DNA of 64,000 bases from Flammula alnicola (lineage: Eukaryota; Basidiomycota; Agaricomycetes; Agaricales; Strophariaceae): positions 310,001-374,000 of the forward strand of contig JADNRV010000018.1 in assembly GCA_015499995.1 (NCBI GenBank), in the 5' to 3' direction. The notes under the pieces were generated by a model. It was not told where the DNA came from. It saw nothing but the letters and a program-made list of their open reading frames with translations, and did no database searches. Position 1 is the stretch's first letter, and the number at the start of each line of letters is the position of its first letter. The position numbers were made by a program, and so were the translations under genes. Of the stretch, positions 31,830 to 43,746 are shown piece after piece.

Positions 31830-32445
31830 TGTAGGGGCCACATTCTCGACAGGTTGTCGAAATATGTGTTTGGCGCTAGGGCGGAGAGTGGAGGGGAGCT
31901 CTCGTGTTGGTGTCTTGAACAGGGAGTTCTCGTCGGGGATTGGGTGAAGCACCTGGAGTAGGCTGTATACCGCGTCGTGTCTGGATATTGTCGATTTTGG
32001 TACTGTGGATTGTGGTGCGGCTTCGTTGTAAGTAAACAGTTTGCCATGTACTATGTCGCACGATTTTTGGAAACATTGTCCCGTTGAGGATGGGCTTGCA
32101 GAAGTACCTAAGGGTGCAAGCTGCTGTGCAGCTACCGTACCGTGTTAACTCCGATCGTTTGAGTCCAAGCGACTCCAAGGGGAGTCACATCGGAGAGCGC
32201 TGAGTTCACCTAGGGAACTGTTAGGGTCCACTTTGCGACATTGCGACAAGCTTACAGTCGGTTGCGGAGGTAGCCCGGCTTGTAGAGCGGGGGGTTCCAA
32301 TTATTCAATAAACATACACAAATTGTAGGTTCGAATCAAGTTCGAATTCCGAGTGGCGGCCTGCAGTGTTCTGGTCAAGTTCTATTCAGGCTCTTGATCT
32401 TTAACTTCACATTTCCCTCAGTGATTTGCCACACTTGCGACCATC
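31830..32445. other. Intergenic region
   Basis: About 615 bases. No gene seen. A stretch near 32255-32350 looks faintly like a tRNA (AGCCCGGCTTGTAGAGCG then GGTTCGAATC) but the arms do not pair, so it is not called. Confidence 0.4.
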
Positions 32446-34083
32446 ATGTTTGATGCCTCATTATATACCAGAGACAACCCTCTGCTCACCGATGAAGAAG
32501 TCCTTAATGTCCGTATCTCTTTCACGTATTGCATGTTCTTGCGATATCTCATAATCATTACAACAAGACGTTGCCTCTCACCTACAAGACATGGAAAGAA
32601 TCCATTAACTCATTTTTCATAGAACTTGATGGGAGACACGAAGAGGAAAACTTGCGACCTGAACAATGCTGGTGGTTTCCCTGGATGATCTTGCGCCCAT
32701 TCTTCCACTCGAAAGGCTATACGCTATTTAATCACGATCCTCAAATACCTTCTAGGCTCCCAAGTGTTCCCGGTGCACCAGCGACTGATTCATTTGGCTT
32801 ATATGGCGACCGAACACAAATGGCAATCTCTAATTTTGATCAGGTGTGTCCTTTGTGCTGTTCGACATTGACAATCAATTGACAATCGATGATTTATAGG
32901 CCCGCTGATATGAACAGAGTGCAACAGCATTTGGGGCGCGTGATAGGTATGGAGCCCGAGAGTTGTATGTGTCTTATCGGTTCCTGATGGCCTTTTTCAG
33001 ACAGAATAGGGACGTTGCGATAAAGGTTGTCGACAAATATTCTCCAGACTGTCCAGATGGTTCTACTGAACTTCAAATTCTGCGTCTGCTTAATTCTCCT
33101 TCTATGAGGTCGGACCCGAGAAATGCCACCGTTCCAGTGATCGAATTTCTTGAGTTTCATGACTGGAAATTCGTCGTTATGCCCTTCTTAGAGGGATGTG
33201 ATGCGTATGATCTCCTAACATCACATGAATGTCTGGATTTTGGTTGCCAGATCCTCGAGGTACTTAAGCCTTTCTTCCCGTCCACATGATTCTAAATTAC
33301 TCATAAGATAATATTAGGCCCTCGTCTACCTGCATGAGAACCGGATTGCTCATTTGGTGGGTCTTTCTTCCATCGGTTTTCTTGGAGACTTACCCACCAT
33401 TTCGACCTCGTTTTTCTAGGATATCTCCCACGAGAACATAATGATGAACTTTCGCGGATCCCTTCCCAGGAAGGACTTTTACGATCCAGAAAGTCAAAGA
33501 GCTATCAAATTTGACCCGATTCCTGGATTTCGGTCAACATTCCCTGTTAGGTATAGCTTCATTGACTTTGGACAATCGGCTTACTTCCTCCCGGGAATTC
33601 ATCCCTCCAAATGTCGTGTTACTCGGAACTCCACATGGAAAGGGTCGACCCCACCGTGCTCCAGAAGTCAATGGCCGCTTCAAATATGATCCATTCGCTG
33701 CGGACGTGTATCAAGTGGCCCAGTTCTTTTATAGTTGGTTCGGGGTGGGTGTTTTTACCTCTATTAGATATGAACGCTGGCTTATCTCACCCACAAATAT
33801 GTAGCGAGTTATCTACTCTGAAGTTCCTGGCATAGTTGAACTCTTGCAGGATATGTCGAGCATGTATCCTCCTGACCGCATTTCCATGGCTTCTGCTGCC
33901 GCTCGAATGCGAGTTCTTTATGATCAGCTCCCGCCTCAGGAAACGCTCCAGCGTTACCCCATTGAATTTTTTGATTACGCATCCATTCCAAGATCGAAAC
34001 TGCGTTACAATTATGAGTACCTCAAATGGTACATTTCCGAAGCATGGAAATCGTGCTTGGTGAGTGGCCGATTTCCCACCTAA
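32446..34083 (+). CDS. Protein kinase-like protein of an Agaricomycete-type family
   Basis: Start MFDASLYTRDNPLLTDEEVL at 32446. Exons then give WMILRPFFHSKGYTLFNHD, ATAFGARDRYGAREL, VAIKVVDKYSPD (beta-3 Lys), a hinge FVVMPFLEGCDAYDLL, QILEALVYLHENRIAHLDIS HENIMM (catalytic loop with D and N but S-H in place of the usual K), SFIDFGQSAY (DFG) and HRAPEVNGRFKYDPFAADVY (APE). So the kinase fold is preserved, though the loop is unusual, leaving activity uncertain. Between DFGQSAYFLP and EFIPPNVVLL the frame shifts near 33588-33594, by the equivalent of two missing bases or one extra. The C-terminus may end at 34083 or splice on after TTG|GTGAGTGG. A decayed copy of its 3' part lies at 36286-36510. 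Confidence 0.68.
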
Positions 34084-34711
34084 TCAGATTCAGTACGACT
34101 TACGGATCTCTCGTCGGTTTAAGGCGGCCTTCCGACTGTATGACTAACTTCAAAAACCACATGTCTTGGGAAAGGATTCTTGACTCTTGAAGGGCTTGCA
34201 GCTTGAAGCTGAATAACGTTGCAAACTTGGCGAATGCATGCTCGCTTTCTCTATCAGTTCTCGTCACCTCAGGCTGGGGTGCTATAGATTTCATGTCGTA
34301 TGCCATCATGTATAACTTCTGATAAAGCGTATATATGTTCTCGTAAAATGTACCAACTGCTTAGATCCATTCTCAAGCGAGGTCACTGGAGTGAATTCGC
34401 CTGAGGGAAGTAAATAAGGAACTCCCTGCCCAACAACTCGTATGTATGCCTTTCGATCATGTTGTACATGCTCACGCGCCAAAAACAAAGGCCCTCTATA
34501 CGTCGAGACAGTACCCCAGAGATTCAGAACTCAGAATCCCGGTCCCTCTATTGAGGAAACCATCCAACGTTCATTTTCCTCTGTGTGGGGCACCGATCCT
34601 ATTTGGGTCACGCTCCCAAATAGTACTCGTAGACTTATCACGCCACTGCTCTTGCTACTTGACTGCTACCCCCACTACTCGTGAAGCCAGTTCTTCTCGA
34701 TCCTCATCTCA
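34084..34711. other. 3' flank of the kinase-like gene, intergenic
   Basis: About 630 bases. Contains AACTGCTTAGATCC...GGGAAGTAAATAAGGAACTC at about 34358-34420, which recurs in the duplicated relic to the right of the phosphatase gene. No gene identified. Confidence 0.45.
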
Positions 34712-36053
34712 ATGCCACCACTTGACGGTCAATCTGACTCTGCGCAAACTGTCTCCGCCAAACAACTTCGCTCAGAACTAGCTCGAGTTTCAGTGGCGAC
34801 GGTCATGTATGGCGCTCATACCATCGCTTTCCAACCCCGTACCGAATATCGGAGTGAGGATCGACATCTGGTGGAAGATTGGAAACTTTCTAATGGAACT
34901 TGGAAATTTATTGGGGTCTTTGATGGTGCCAGAGTCGGGTGTATACCTGACGCGAAGCTGATTCATTACTGAGCTAGGTCATGGCGCGGGCCATGAAGCT
35001 GTCGATTTCGTATTCGAGACGTTGCCAGGCATGATTAAAGCCTCTCTTGCGTCGGCAGTCGATGCAGCCGACGTCGTTTCTACAACCACCATAGAGGATA
35101 TTTTGGTGCGATCCATATCCGACATCGATGATCGTATCAAAGCCGATCTTCTCAACTTCTTTCCCGGTGGACCCGCGCAAATCTCGAAGCTCACCGACAA
35201 TGAAATCAAGCGTGCCATCAGAGACCCCGAGACTGGAAATTCATATGTGCAAATCATGCGTGCGAGAACGGGTACGACTGCGTTGGTCGCTCTAATCGAC
35301 CCATTGAAGTCTCTCCACGTCGCCAGTCTCGGTGACTGTGAAGCCCGTAAGCATGTAAAGCACATCGGCTGGCATGTCTGACTGACCATTCGATCAGTGC
35401 TTGGCACGCGGAATGGCCTTGGAGGATGGGAGGTGAAGACCCTGAGCAAGCGGCATAATGCTAGTAATAAAGTGGAGGCAGATCGCGTTCGGGCAGAGCA
35501 TCCTGGTGAAGCAGAATGCATACATCAGGGTAGAACGTTGGGTTTAGTTACTCTGACGCGAGGTGAGTAATAAAGCTCCCTTTTTATCATTGTCGACTGA
35601 TATACAAATGATGTAGCCATCGGAGACACCCTGTTTAAACTCCCACCCATTTATACTGAACGTGTGCTTGCCCTCGCAACACCACCGTTCCACGAGAACT
35701 ACAAATTTGGCGACCTCCTTGCTCGAAACCTCACACCGCCATATCTCTCTAACCGGGCGGACGTCGAGCATGTTGACCTGGCGTCACTGGGCCCTAATGC
35801 CATGCCCGTGCTCATTCTATGCTCTGATGGGCTCTGCGACTTGTACTCCAGGCGCTCACAGACGAGAGACATAGCGCAGGATGTCCAGCTATGGCTCACC
35901 ACGTTGACTCGTGAAAGTAGCGACAATCTGGCTCTGGAACTCCTGTGGGATGCGTTGGGCGGGGATGACAGGATAGAAGCGGCCAGTAAGATCGTCAGAG
36001 GAATGCCTGGTAGGCGGGTGGATGATACCACAGTCGTTGTGCTTCAGCTGTGA
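34712..36053 (+). CDS. PP2C-family serine/threonine phosphatase
   Basis: Exons 34712-34925, 34978-35346, 35398-35562 and 35617-36053 encode 394 residues. PP2C motifs are clear: FIGVFDGHGAGHEAVDFVFE (metal-binding D and DGHG, joined across the first intron), ALVALIDPLKSLHVASLGDC, LGLVTLTRAIGDTLFKLPP, VLILCSDGLCDLYSRR and the final VDDTTVVVLQL with the metal aspartates. It should dephosphorylate Ser/Thr residues with Mn/Mg. The layout resembles mitochondrial pyruvate-dehydrogenase-phosphatase-like fungal PP2Cs, but no clear targeting peptide is seen. It lies between the kinase-like gene and a decayed partial copy of that gene. Confidence 0.9.
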
Positions 36054-36285
36054 GAAATTGTAGTGATTATTTCTATACTCCTTTCAAATGTTCACACACG
36101 GTTATCGAGAACGCTATACACCGCAGAGTCGGGCGCTTATTTGTGGCGGACTGGTAACGCTTTTTAGTTGTAAAACTATGCGATATACGTGCAACGTCGT
36201 CAACGAAAAAAACGAACTTGAGATTCATTTAATTTATATTCGCTGAATGGCGCATCATATATAGTCCATTCGAACCGCCCACTTT

Positions 36286-36510
36286 TTCTATAGTTGGTTC
36301 GGAGAGGTGTTTTTTCTTTATTGTATGTGAACGCCATCATCTGCGATTCATTTAGTCTGAAGTCCCGGGTAAGTATACATAATTCAACTCTTGCAGGATA
36401 TTATTGCGGGACATATGGTATGTCCCGTAACAGATGTCTTGAACTGCTTAGCTCGCGAGGCCACTGTGGAGCGAATTCACAGGGAAGTAAATAAGGAGCT
36501 CCCCGGAGAC
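36286..36510 (+). pseudogene. Decayed partial copy of the kinase-like gene's 3' region
   Basis: Two blocks match the kinase-like gene and its flank. CTATAGTTGGTTCGGAGAGG ... TATGTGAACGCC and TCTGAAGTCCCGGG...CAACTCTTGCAGGATAT match 33727-33855. AACTGCTTAGCTCGCGAGGC ... GGGAAGTAAATAAGGAGCTC (about 36440-36500) matches 34358-34420. The roughly 500 bases between the two in the parent are missing here. No usable frame remains. Confidence 0.75.
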
Positions 36511-36683
36511 AGTATTGTAAATAGAAATCAAATCCTGAATGTCGACCACTATGGCGCGTTGAGAAAGCAATCAAAGTCCAATGGTATGATCCTATATGTA
36601 TAGTACAGTATTTCTGTGGAATAACTATCGCAAATCAACATGTTGTGTATAAAGCTGGAATGCTGTCGGTGAGTTAAAAAGAA

Positions 36684-37995
36684 CTAAAGATTCGTCTTTG
36701 AAAAGCCCTCATCCAACCAATCCAAGATCAACGGGGTCAATTTTCCGAGATCCTTCTCTTCTGTGAGGAAGTCGAACAAGGGATCGACATGAATGCCGTT
36801 TTCTTGCAAGACGGTTGTCGCGTTTTTATGGTATTTTTCCATGGTCTTCGAATATTTGATAATCTCGTCTCGAAGGACTTCCGCGCTCCCAGCGCTAATG
36901 AGAATCCTTTTAACGTACTTGTCCACTCCTTTCAGCCAGTCCTCTGGAGCGGTATTAGCGTCTATGTAGGGCAGGGCTGATTTAGGAACCCCGTGTAGAA
37001 CTTTGCCCGCCCAATATAAACCAGTATGTCGCGTCAAGAAGTCGCCTCGGCCTTCACGGTCGGTTTTGAGGCACTGATCTTCGGTGTCAAGCATTCTCAC
37101 CCACGGAGACATCATATAACCACCGCCGAGAGGAGAAGAAAGCGCCAGCTTTGGAACGCCTTGGACGGGGTGCAGCATATGCGACAGTACCATATGTATC
37201 ATGATGCCGCCTGCTGAGTCCCCTACCAATTGGATGTTCTCCGGTTTGACACCGGAATTTACAATATGTTGAATCGCAAATACCGTTTGCTTGAGCTGCG
37301 TCGGGAAGGTACGATCTGGTACAAGGGCTTTGGTTCATTGAATAAGTGAGTACGAGTGGCGAACAACGACAAAATGACCACACTTACAGTAATCCAAAAT
37401 CGCAGTGCTAGTAGGCTTTCCCCGCTTTTCAAGGTTCTCTTGTATATACCACCAGAATGCTGGAGAGGATGCTACGGTTCCAAAAACAAATGCACCACCT
37501 ATCCAGAAATCATTCTTGAGAGAAAGCCCATGGTATGACGATATCGAACGCTTACCGTGCAGGTACAGGAGCACACGATCGGCTTCCTTAGGACCTATCC
37601 AAAACAATCTCGCGTCCTCTCCGATGTCCTCTACTACTGGGGCTATACCCTTTGCCTTCATAAAATCAGCGTAGGCTTTGCTTGTCGGTCCAAAGAACGC
37701 GCGAGTCTGCCTTCGGTTCATGCCAGACACAACCAGGAGACTTAGGCGGTCGATGACAATTCGTTTCCAGCCTTTGGAACGCCCATAAGCTGTGAATGGC
37801 GACTTCAGCAATGCCCAGGCCAGTATAGCCGCTGTTAGAATGGCGAAATATGAGCGGGATTTCGGTTATGGGCGAGGGACGACCATAAGCTCAATGGGAC
37901 TCACGTGCGGGCAACATAGTCAGAAACATCTGACATTTATCAACGAAGGAGAGTCTGTTTCTTGGAAGAACTACTTCGTTCCCCAAGGCCGACAT
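36684..37995 (-). CDS. Alpha/beta hydrolase (HSL/steryl acetyl hydrolase-like), tandem copy 1
   Basis: Start at 37995: MSALGNEVVLPRNRLSFVDK followed by a hydrophobic stretch (MFLTMLPA...AILAWALLKSP), probably a membrane anchor. The hydrolase core has the oxyanion motif LYLHGGAFVFG, the nucleophile elbow GDSAGGIMIH, a conserved aspartate region (RILISAGSAEVLRDEI) and the histidine in NGIHVDPLFDFL. It ends at 36684. This is the hormone-sensitive-lipase-like group that includes yeast steryl acetyl hydrolase Say1; the substrate here is unknown, perhaps a sterol or terpenoid ester. It is the most divergent of three tandem genes in the same orientation. Confidence 0.87.
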
Positions 37996-38731
37996 AGATA
38001 GAAAAGAGGGATGACGAGTACTGGGTGGAGTGTCTAGGGAGTAGAGCTCGAGGTATCTTCCCGCGGACTACTTTTATACTAGTACTCAGCTGCCCAGGGT
38101 GCCGGGACCGGGGAAACGATACATTTCCCACACATTCATGCCAGTAGCCTGATGGAACTGTCGCGGAGGTTAGCAGTCTCTCACTCACGCAAGTAGTATG
38201 TAGAGTTTGTTTTCAGATGGGAAACTGCCGCGATAGCTTTAGAGTCACCATGGGTTCACTGACGTAAGCAGGTCATAGAGAGAAGTGCTAGCATATCCAA
38301 CGAACTCTGGGCTATTCATTCGGACCAAGAGCGTGTAAATACAACTTTGTCACCCTAGTGTAAGCGACTTGTAGGAGATGGCAAAGAGTCCAACTCCACC
38401 TCAACAGCTAACTGACAGTAAACCCACTCAGCTTAGTTGTTAATTAGACCAATGAAACAAAACCCGTGTCCAGAGAAAGACGGAGGTGATATTTTATAAA
38501 GATCGTGCTTTATTCATTCACAGCAAGCTTCCATTTTTTTTGTCTAATTCACTGATTCAGCTATATCGTACTCAGAATGACGGACTACGCCACAATCTTC
38601 CTTTCTGGATAAGTCCCAGGTGAACTCATATTTCCCTGAGTAGCATCGAGAATGGGAAAGCTCAAATAATTGTTTCAGATAGAATGCACATGTGATTTAT
38701 TTCGGTTTAGAAGAGATAGAAGGTGCACGCT
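37996..38731. other. Intergenic region between hydrolase copies 1 and 2
   Basis: About 735 bases holding the promoter of copy 1 and the 3' region of copy 2. No gene seen. Confidence 0.4.
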
Positions 38732-40025
38732 TCAAGCTGCTTGGGAAAAACTATCGTCCAACCAATTCAAGATCGAATGTGTTAATTGTCCCGATGACTC
38801 TCCCAACATGAAGTCTATAAATGGATCAACATGAACGCCGTTGTCCTGGATAATAATTGTTGTGTCTTTGAGCTGCCCCTCCACGGTTAGAGCGTACTTG
38901 ATGATCTCATCTCGAAGGACCTCTACGCTCCCCGCCGTGATAAGAACACGCCTCACGCATTTATCGAGCCCTTCTAACCAGTCCTTCGGTGCTTCGTTTG
39001 CTTCCAGATAAGGCATGGCAGATTGAGGAACGCCTTCCAGTACCTTGGCACCCCAGTATTTGAGGCACGATGCAGATAAACAGTCGCCTTGGCTGTCGGC
39101 GGTGTGCAGGTACTTATCCTCAGGATCGAGTAGCCTTGCCCACGGCGACATCATGCACACGCCTCCGAGGGGGGCATCCAAGCTTAAGGTAGGAACGGCC
39201 TCCACTGGATGCAACATATGGGAGAGGACCTGGTGGATTAACAGACCACCCGCAGAATCGCCGACGAGTTGAATGTTCCTTGGCTGGACGCCCAAGTCTA
39301 ATAGGTGTTGGATCGCAAGGACTGCTTGCGTGAGTTGGGTAGGGAATGTGCGGTCCGGGACGAGTGCTACATTTAGACATACGAATCGACTTAGAAATTA
39401 TCCTCAGATAAATGATTTATATACTCACTATAATTCAGCATCGCAATCCCGGTGGGCTTCCCTCTCTTTTCGAGGTTATCCTTCATATACCACCAAAAGG
39501 GCGGTGCTGACTCAGGAGCGCCAAGTATATATGCACCGCCTTATGATAAATGTTGTTTAGAAAATGCTCCTGTGTGTTAAAAAGGCGCGTCCCATACCGT
39601 GGAAGTAGAGCAAAACACGGTCCGTGTGCTTAGCACCTATCCAAAGTAGCCTCGCGTCTTCGCCGATATCTTCCACAATTTGTGGTAGATCCTTTTCCTT
39701 CATAAATGCGTTGTATACCTTGCGCGTCGGCCCAGAGAATGCCCTCAGCTGCCTTCGATTCATGCCATTAGCGGTCATGAGAATGGTACGTTCGACAAGA
39801 ATTCGTTTCCAGCTCTTTGCTCTTTTGTAAGGACTGAAGGGCGACTTTAATAGTGCCCAAGTCAGCACAGCCGCTGTTCGAACAATAACAGTTACTCCTG
39901 AGTTTTATTTACAATGCATTGAGAGATAAGGACTCACGAGCCGGTAACAAGACCAGAAACATCCGGACTTTGTCAAAAAAAGAAAGTCTGTTCCTAGTAA
40001 GTTCTTCGCTTTCTGTTGCTGACAT
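38732..40025 (-). CDS. Alpha/beta hydrolase (HSL/steryl acetyl hydrolase-like), tandem copy 2
   Basis: Starts MSATESEELTRNRLSFFDKV at 40025; an N-terminal anchor exon, then MLTWALLKSPFSPYKRAKSW, EDIGEDARLLWIGAKHTDRV, the HGG oxyanion region (the codon is split by an intron near 39540-39600), DSAGGLLIHQVLSH (nucleophile Ser), RRVLITAGSVEVLRDEI and NGVHVDPFIDFML. Intron positions are the same as in copies 1 and 3. Closely similar to copy 3, so the two arose by a fairly recent duplication. Confidence 0.87.
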
Positions 40026-40352
40026 GGTTGGGCTGTAGATAGTGGAGAGACAATGTAGAGGGGCAAAAGAAATACAGGACTCGGCAAGGCACGTATGCCA
40101 TCAAATCATTTCCTTTCTCTCACATCTGTCGTTGACTCGTTTCACAAGTGTGTAAAGGGGAATTCGGGTGGTTGTCGTCAGCAAGTGGCCGGCAGTCAGG
40201 GCCGTGCAATGAACGACTCACGAGTCGGCATGACCTCATCAGAATAAGTACATTTGGTCATATCGGAGGGTACGGGTTTGTTTTTAAATTATATCTGGCT
40301 CAAGGGCATTGTACAGTATGGAAGAGGCAAAAGCTATACGATTTCGTACCCT

Positions 40353-41647
40353 TTAAGCCGTTTGGGAAAATCCATCGTCCAACCAATTCAAGATCAAAGG
40401 GGTCAGCTGACCTTGTGTGTCCCCCAACATGAAGTCGACCAATGGATCATCATGAACGCCGTTGTCTTGGACGATGATTGTTGTGTCTTTCAGGTGCTTC
40501 TCCACGGTTATAGCATACTTGAGGATCTCGTCTCGAAGGACCTCTACGCTCCCGGCTGTGATAAGAATGCGCTTCAAACATTTATCGAGTCCTTCTAACC
40601 AGTTCTTCGGCGCTTCATTCGCTTCTAGATAAGGCGTGGCGGAGTGAGGAACGCCTTCGAGTACCTTGTTCCCCCAATATTTGAGGCATGATGCAGACAA
40701 GTAGTCACCTTGGCCGTTGGTGGTCTGCAGATACTTATCCTCAGGATCGAGTAGCCTCGTCCACGGGGACATCATGTACGCGCCTCCCAAAGGCGTGTCC
40801 AAACTTAAGTTGGGAACACCATCCACCGGGTGCAACATATGGGAAAGGACCTGGTGAATCAACTGAGCACCCGCAGAATCGCCTGAGAGTTGAATGTTTC
40901 CTGGCTGGACGCCTGAGTCCAAAAGATGCTGGATGGCAAGGACTGCTTGCGTAAGTTGGGTAGGGAATGTGCGGTCTGGGACGAGCGCTACATTTCATCA
41001 TATGAATGAGCTGACAAGTATAATTATATACGGATCAATCATTGAATACTCACTATAATTCAACATTGCGATCCCAGTGGGCTTCCCTCTCTTTTCGAGG
41101 TTTTCCTTCATATACCACCAAAAGGACGGCGCCGACGCAAAAGCCCCGAGTAAATATGCACCACCTTCCCATGAAGGTTATTTAGAAAACATTGTCGTGA
41201 GAAAAGCCATAGCATACCGTGGAAGTAGAGCACGACGCGGTCCGTGTGCTTAGGACCTATCCAAAGCAACCTTGCGCCGAATTCGCCAATATCTTCCACG
41301 ACTTGTGGCAGATCCTTTTGCTTCATAAAATCATTGTACGCCTTGCGTGTCGGCCCAAAGAATGCTCGCAGCTGCCTTCGATTCATGCCATTAGCGGTCA
41401 TGAAGATGGCACTGTCGGCGACAATTCGTTTCCAGCTCTTTGCTTTTCCATAGGGGGTAAATGGCGACTTCAATATTGCCCAGGTGAGCACGACCGCTGT
41501 TCGAACAACAACAATTACCCCTAAGCTTGTTTATAGTACATGAAGAAATAAGGACTTACGAGCTGGTAACAAGACCAGAAACATCCGGACCGTGTCGAAA
41601 AATGAAAGTTTGTTCCTAGCAAGTTCTTCGCTCTGTGCTGCCGGCAT
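40353..41647 (-). CDS. Alpha/beta hydrolase (HSL/steryl acetyl hydrolase-like), tandem copy 3
   Basis: Starts MPAAQSEELARNKLSFFDTV at 41647 and ends at 40353. Same exon pattern as copy 2. Nucleophile region GDSAGAQLIHQVLSH, with alanine replacing the second glycine of GDSAGG in the other copies. The acid/His end reads NGVHDDPLVDFML, i.e. the residue after the catalytic His is D where copies 1 and 2 have V. One extra codon (EDIGEFGARLL versus EDIGEDARLL) distinguishes it from copy 2. Probably active, possibly with shifted specificity. Confidence 0.86.
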
Positions 41648-42103
41648 GTTGGGCTGCGGGTGGTGGAGGGTGAATGTAGAGAGGGAAAGGGAATACAGGA
41701 GGTGGCAACGCAAGACTTGGATCTTTAATGGCCGGACCAGCGATTCTCTCACATGTGTCGATCCTGACACCTGCTATGGAAGTGAGTTACGCGGGAATAA
41801 TGTGATTAATACATACTCACCTGCTCATGAGTCGGTTATTGTCAGATGACCCGCAATCAGTGCCGTTTCTCCCAAATAAGCAACTTTACCTTTCTTGGCG
41901 CGACCCCAGAATAAGTACGTCCAGTCCACATTCGATAAAGCTTATGAAAAGATGTATTCAGAAAGCATACATTATGAGTCAAACAAAGCTATAAATACCA
42001 TAATATACAATCTCTGAATGTCTGTGAGCCTAACAACCAATCCATGACATTGAATGTTCATCATCGTCTGTATGTACCTCCATGGAGAATCCAGAATGCA
42101 ATG

Positions 42104-43746
42104 CTACCGCTGAATCACATAGGTGATCGGCGGTGGCAATCGGCCTCTCGTGGTTTCGTCATATGACGGAGGCGAAGTCTCCGTGTCGCTTCCGCCCCAT
42201 TGGCTAAACCGACCTCTGGTGCCACGGAACGCGGTAGTCGATGTTGCTTCTCCTGATCGAGAAGTTTCGTCGGAACTGCTATTTTGCGTTGCCGCTGGAG
42301 AGAAAAGTGGAAGAGGACGGACGACTCGATTGGGAGTGAAGATGTCCTCTGTTCGGTCCGGGTTGAAGAAGCCATGTTCCGTGGCGGCCGCGCTTTGCAT
42401 CAAGCCCATGGTAGGGTTATCATCATACATCGATGCAGTGAGAGGAGGGCTAATCTGTGCTGAAAGTGGGATGACGGTGGTTTCGGGTCTTTGGTGTTGG
42501 AAGGGATATACTATATATTATATATGGATCAGAAAGGATATAATTTCGCATTGAGGGCAAGTGACTCACCAGGCTTATATCTGCCTTTGCCTCTTCTACG
42601 CCGTCGAAATACGAAGATGAGTCCGCCGAAGAGCAAAAGTATGATTACGCCGGCAATACCGCCCACGATAGCTGCCGTATGACTTTTCTTCGCCAAAGGT
42701 TGGCCTGTACCATTAGAAATAGGAAGTGCCAGTGTAAGGTTCGGCATGGTGGCTAGCGTAGAGAATGAAGGAGTGAAAGTAATATAGTCGAAAGCGAAAG
42801 TTTGGTTGGCGCAGTCGGTGAGATTGACAACAAGCGTATGATCTCCAGACTGAAGAAAGTCGTACGAGTAGAAAAGGAAATTTTGTTGTTGGCCTAGTTC
42901 AGACACAAATTGAGGCGAATCGGCGTTGACACGGTAGGTCTGAGACAGAGACTGGCCATCGAGCGTGAAGGATAATGTTATCAGTCCGAGGTTCGACCAG
43001 GTAAAAATGCCATAGATAGCCGCTGAGCTTCCTATATGGGGAGACATAAGCGTTGTCATGGGTTGTTATATATAAAAGAGATAAAAGAGCGCGCACCACT
43101 AAAACGATACGTGAATAAATCTCCAATATCATTCGTTTGGTGCGTTGTGTTATGATATGGGTTTCCGTCTGGTTGAGGCCCCGAATTGAACTCGGCTTGA
43201 CTCCTCTTCCACTTTCCATCATACGTGAAACCGGGGTCATCATTGTCCGCAATGACGTGCTGGCCAGTTAAAGATGTGTTTTCCCCCACTGTGACCACAG
43301 CGAAGTCCACGGAGGCTCCTGCTATATTGGAGAGGGCGATATTGTGTGTTCCTTCTGCTAGCAATGGTGTTTGATACCACTGCCGGTATGTCGGTGGGTT
43401 TGGATCGGAGTAAGTAGTGTTATACGGCGCGCTTCCGTCAATTGAGACAGCGAACGTTTGGGAATCGCCAGAGACAGAGGGTGTAACCCCAAAGAATGCG
43501 ACTGATGTGCCTGGATGAGGTCAGGTCAAGTGAACTGAGTGTTGGACAGGCAGAAAGAAAGAACGCGCCTTCAAATTTCATCTGCATAGTCCCAAGTTGG
43601 CTCGTATTTTGCAGCGCAAAGTCTGACGACTGAGACGTCCCATTAAACCATTCCGGCAGGGTAGTGGTCGTCCATGGGATAGGACCAAACACAAACGAGT
43701 CGCTGCGACTATCATCCACGACGATGAAGAGCTGGGGCTCAGCCAT
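42104..43746 (-). CDS. Single-pass membrane protein with two beta-sandwich-like ectodomain repeats
   Basis: Starts MAEPQLFIVVDDSRSDSFVF at 43746. The extracellular part contains two related modules with motifs such as FNGTSQSSDFALQNTSQLGT...MKFEGTSVAFFG and DNDDPGFTYDGKWKRSQAEF...TYRFSGSSAAIYG, rich in NxS/T glycosylation sites. A transmembrane helix (HTAAIVGGIAGVIILLLFGG LIFVF) is followed by a stop-transfer run RRRRRGKGRYK and a serine/proline-rich cytosolic tail ending PPITYVIQR at 42104. This layout is very common in Agaricomycetes and has no known function; a cell-surface sensor or adhesion role is only a guess. No signal peptide is obvious at the called start, so an upstream exon may be missing. 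Confidence 0.75.

Noticed and set aside
32255..32350. tRNA-like sequence (AGCCCGGCTTGTAGAGCG ... GGTTCGAATC)
   Set aside because: A-box and B-box look plausible but the T-arm and acceptor stems do not pair, so no tRNA can be folded.
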